DNA of 64,000 nt. It comes from Desulfuromonadaceae bacterium (GTDB lineage Bacteria; Desulfobacterota; Desulfuromonadia; Desulfuromonadales; JAHYIW01). A program made the translations under genes and the position numbers. Below are positions 62,057-64,000 of the stretch, in pieces. The number at the start of each line of letters is the position of its first letter. The first letter of the stretch is position 1. The DNA is taken from positions 17,019-81,018 of the forward strand of contig JAHYIW010000014.1 in NCBI GenBank assembly GCA_019429445.1, in the 5' to 3' direction. The notes beneath the pieces were generated by a model. The model worked only from the letters and a program-made list of their open reading frames with translations, was not told the origin of the DNA and searched no databases.

Positions 62057-63355
62057 CTAGGCAACAGAAATCGCGCCTTGCTGACACGGTCTACCCCCGA
62101 GAAAAGCCCAGGCTCGCCCACTCCGACGACGGATGATCTCAAGGATGCGGTTCATGGTATCGCCGCAGCTATAGCGGTCATTGAAATCCACAGCAAGAGC
62201 TTCTGAAGTTTTTTCAATCGTCTGGGTCAGAATCTCCAGTTCGCCAAAAACCGCCCGAGGAGAGACGCCCAATTCCTCGGCAAGGCGTTCCCAGTGCTTG
62301 CGGCGTAATCGATCCGGCCGACGCTCGCCTCCCAGACGCATGGCCATGCGCTGATCAAGTTCCGGGTAAACGGCGGTGCAGAGCAGATCATAAAAAGGTG
62401 CCAGGCGCACACTTCCGGTTTTGTCGTAAAGGAGCGCGAGGTTCTTGCCATGGGCGTCGGCGTTGCCGATTAGAAAATTGAAGGCGAGCCAGCGTAGCAG
62501 CTGACGTCCATCCACGGCCGGAGCAGCACTGTGGCTGCGCAGAAGGTGCCAGATTGCCGACATCCCGGGTCCGCCACTGTCTTCATATTTCAGGTTGGCC
62601 TCAACCTCAAGCGCCTGACAAAAGTCTTCCTGGTGCAGCCGCTCGACGCGACCCTGTTCACGACGACGATCAAAGCGCTCCACCAGGTAAAAGTTCAGGT
62701 TGTGTATCGTACGCACCTGTGCGTTCGGCACGATGAGGCCCAATTTGCCGGCCAACTGCATGCAGAAGGCTTCGTTTTCCACCGTGTGGGGCAGGGAGAT
62801 GGCAGCACGAATCGGGGGCTTGAGAATGTGGCTGGTAGCCAGACTTCCGGTCGCTTTGAGGATACTGTTGCCCTCAACATAGACCGGAACCTTGTTTTGG
62901 GCACCAGCCAGGGAGAGGCGGACACCTGTCTCACCGGCCAGCAGTGGCAGAGGTGGATCGGCGGAGACCAGGGCAAAGAGCTCGTCTTCACGAAACGGCT
63001 GGTAGCCGCCCGTTTCCGCTGCGGCTTTTCCTGGCGGCAGAAGGCTGATCGCGCCAGCGCACTCCCCGCCGAGATCGACGAGCAGTCCGAAGATATCGCC
63101 GGTGCTTCTTCCCAGGCGGCGAGCGACGGTGTTGAGAAAGTCACCTTCCGGCAACAGGTTGCCGAACCAGGTCCGGGTTTCCAAATCGGAAAACGGCGCT
63201 TCGCGCAAGGGCAGTGAGAGGGACAAGGGATGGCTGTGAGGATCAGCCAGCCATTGTCGGTCATAAAGGAAGGCAAGCCGTCCGTTTTCCCGGCTCAGCA
63301 TGCCAATGCAGCGGTCGCTCAGGTAGCCCTCAAGTTGCTCAGCGATTTTTCCCAT
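62057..63355 (-). CDS. hipA: HipA toxin kinase
   Basis: Serine/threonine kinase toxin of a type II pair; E. coli HipA phosphorylates glutamyl-tRNA synthetase and causes growth arrest. The 432-residue protein has the N-terminal couple (FLYDRQWLADPHSHPLSLSL, FGNLLPEGDFLNTVARRLG), the nucleotide loop LSLAGAQNKVPVYVEG, the catalytic loop FLIGNADAHGKNLALLYD and the metal motif LAPFYDLLCTAVYP. Catalytic aspartates are intact. It starts three bases after hipB ends, typical of the operon. The actual target is not known. Confidence 0.93.
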   Translation of the reverse strand: MGKIAEQLEGYLSDRCIGMLSRENGRLAFLYDRQWLADPHSHPLSLSLPLREAPFSDLETRTWFGNLLPEGDFLNTVARRLGRSTGDIFGLLVDLGGECAGAISLLPPGKAAAETGGYQPFREDELFALVSADPPLPLLAGETGVRLSLAGAQNKVPVYVEGNSILKATGSLATSHILKPPIRAAISLPHTVENEAFCMQLAGKLGLIVPNAQVRTIHNLNFYLVERFDRRREQGRVERLHQEDFCQALEVEANLKYEDSGGPGMSAIWHLLRSHSAAPAVDGRQLLRWLAFNFLIGNADAHGKNLALLYDKTGSVRLAPFYDLLCTAVYPELDQRMAMRLGGERRPDRLRRKHWERLAEELGVSPRAVFGELEILTQTIEKTSEALAVDFNDRYSCGDTMNRILEIIRRRSGRAWAFLGGRPCQQGAISVA

Positions 63356-63358
63356 GGA

Positions 63359-63613
63359 CTATTCCCGATGATCCCTTGTCGTGCGGGGCTGAATGGAGAG
63401 AACCAATCCCAGCCCGACCAGCAGTTGAAAAACTTTGCCGATTTCTGCAGTCGGCTTGCCTCGCTCAATCTCACCAATCAATCGAGGGCCTACGCCAATC
63501 AGGGACGAGAGAGCTTCCTGCGTAATTCCCTGTTCTTTGCGGATTTGGCGGATCAGGGTGCCGAGTTGCTCGGGGCTTGAAATCTTCCCGTGTGGTATGC
63601 CTGAGTGGTTCAT
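63359..63613 (-). CDS. hipB: HipB antitoxin (XRE family)
   Basis: DNA-binding antitoxin of 84 residues paired with HipA. The helix-turn-helix domain spans about residues 14-70 (LGTLIRQIRKEQGITQEALS, IGVGPRLIGEIERGKPTAE). Acting as a dimer it should bind the upstream palindromes at 63633-63650 and 63682-63699 and neutralise HipA. The ATG at 63613 is used; two histidine-adjacent codons give MNHSGIPHG at the start. Confidence 0.93.
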   Translation of the reverse strand: MNHSGIPHGKISSPEQLGTLIRQIRKEQGITQEALSSLIGVGPRLIGEIERGKPTAEIGKVFQLLVGLGLVLSIQPRTTRDHRE

Positions 63614-63632
63614 AAAGACTCCAATTAAAAAA

Positions 63633-63699
63633 TCTTCCTCTACGGTAAGAATATAGGCAAATGGAAAAAAATCAAACTATTTCTTCCCTGTCGGGAAGA
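63633..63699 (-). promoter_or_regulatory. Pair of HipB operator candidates
   Basis: Site 1 (63682-63699) is TCTTCC-N6-GGAAGA, embedded in a longer perfect arm TTTCTTCCC/GGGAAGAAA. Site 2 (63633-63650) is TCTTCC-N6-GTAAGA with one mismatch. Centres are 49 bases apart, about 29 and 78 bases before the hipB start, the arrangement expected for cooperative autorepression. Confidence 0.7.
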
Positions 63700-63776
63700 A
63701 ATTATGCTCAGACTGATCGTCTGAAATAGCACCACTTTTCGACATGCAAAAACACCTAACGCTGGTGACTTGCTGA

Positions 63777-64000
63777 CTAAATGTCGATTTTGCGCAGCCG
63801 CAGGGCGTTGCTGATCACCGAAACCGAACTGAAGGCCATGGCGGCACCGGCGATCATCGGGCTGAGCAGGATACCGAAGAAGGGGTAGAGCACCCCGGCG
63901 GCGATCGGGATGCCGACGCCGTTGTAGATGAAGGCGAAAAACAGGTTCTGGCGGATATTGCGCATGACCGCGCGGCTGAGGCGCAGGCCGCTGACAATGC
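63777..64000 (-). CDS. Heavy-metal P-type ATPase (CopA-like), C-terminal part
   Basis: 3' end of a P1B-type ATPase that exports a metal such as copper(I); the gene runs out of the window on the right. The visible 74 residues give [57 protein letters not shown] and SNALRLRK, the last two membrane helices with the conserved asparagine/tyrosine (YNxxxIPxAAG) and MAxSSVSVxxNALRL metal-site motifs. Stop codon is TAG. Confidence 0.93.
   Translation of the reverse strand, partial: IVSGLRLSRAVMRNIRQNLFFAFIYNGVGIPIAAGVLYPFFGILLSPMIAGAAMAFSSVSVISNALRLRKIDI

Overview
The window is a 64 kb piece of a bacterial chromosome, roughly 50-55% GC. It most resembles a deltaproteobacterium of the Desulfuromonadales (Geobacter/Pelobacter/Desulfuromonas type). 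That placement is an inference from gene content and order: tgt-yajC-secD-secF, tmk-holB-ricT-metG-tatD with the TatD protein fused to a radical SAM domain, rnc-era-der, DUF4388 and MJ0042 zinc-ribbon regulators in a chemosensory cluster, and an FNR-type nitrosative-stress locus. Most of the window is ordinary, densely packed chromosome with 1-20 bp gene overlaps or gaps.

Layout. 1-8.4 kb: tRNA queuosine modification (tgt, cut by the window edge), Sec translocase accessory proteins, a TPR protein, a beta-helix lipoprotein, recJ and a membrane diguanylate cyclase. 8.4-14 kb: a minus-strand cytochrome b5-like protein, FNT channel and aminotransferase, then a plus-strand YgbA-like NO-response gene interrupted by an amber codon and a ferredoxin gene, each preceded by a perfect FNR-family palindrome; then a MazG-like protein and O-acetylhomoserine sulfhydrylase. 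14.2-15.8 kb: tRNA-Leu(CAG) whose 3' end is part of a 27-bp perfect palindrome, a REP-type (Y1/HUH) transposase bounded by 26-bp inverted repeats, and a broken fibronectin-III fragment. 15.8-25.6 kb: methyltransferases, tlyA, a lone tetrapyrrole methylase, a U32 protein, a HIT protein, an RSH protein with a decayed synthetase domain, a deacetylase, a Bax-like glucosaminidase, YjbQ and a glycosyltransferase. An 18-unit heptanucleotide tandem repeat follows.

25.8-34.9 kb: the tatD-rSAM/metG/ricT/holB/tmk operon (minus) and rnc-era-der (plus). 35-48 kb: a chemosensory cluster with CheA, two CheW, CheR, CheB, three single-domain receivers, DUF4388-receiver, zinc-ribbon-receiver, HEAT-repeat, GAF and ExeA-like proteins, but no chemoreceptor gene. 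48-57 kb: infA, leuS-lptE-holA, rpsT (minus), murJ-ogt, and a gspA/gspB-like pair.

57.3-64 kb is the accessory part. It holds a PKD-repeat lipoprotein ending in a FISUMP domain with a tail like a diversified variable region, a cluster of REP-type palindromes, a sigma-54 promoter in front of a PAS histidine kinase, csbD and a 42-residue lipoprotein, a hipBA toxin-antitoxin pair with two matching operators, and the 3' end of a copper-type P-ATPase gene. I saw no CRISPR array, rRNA or prophage.
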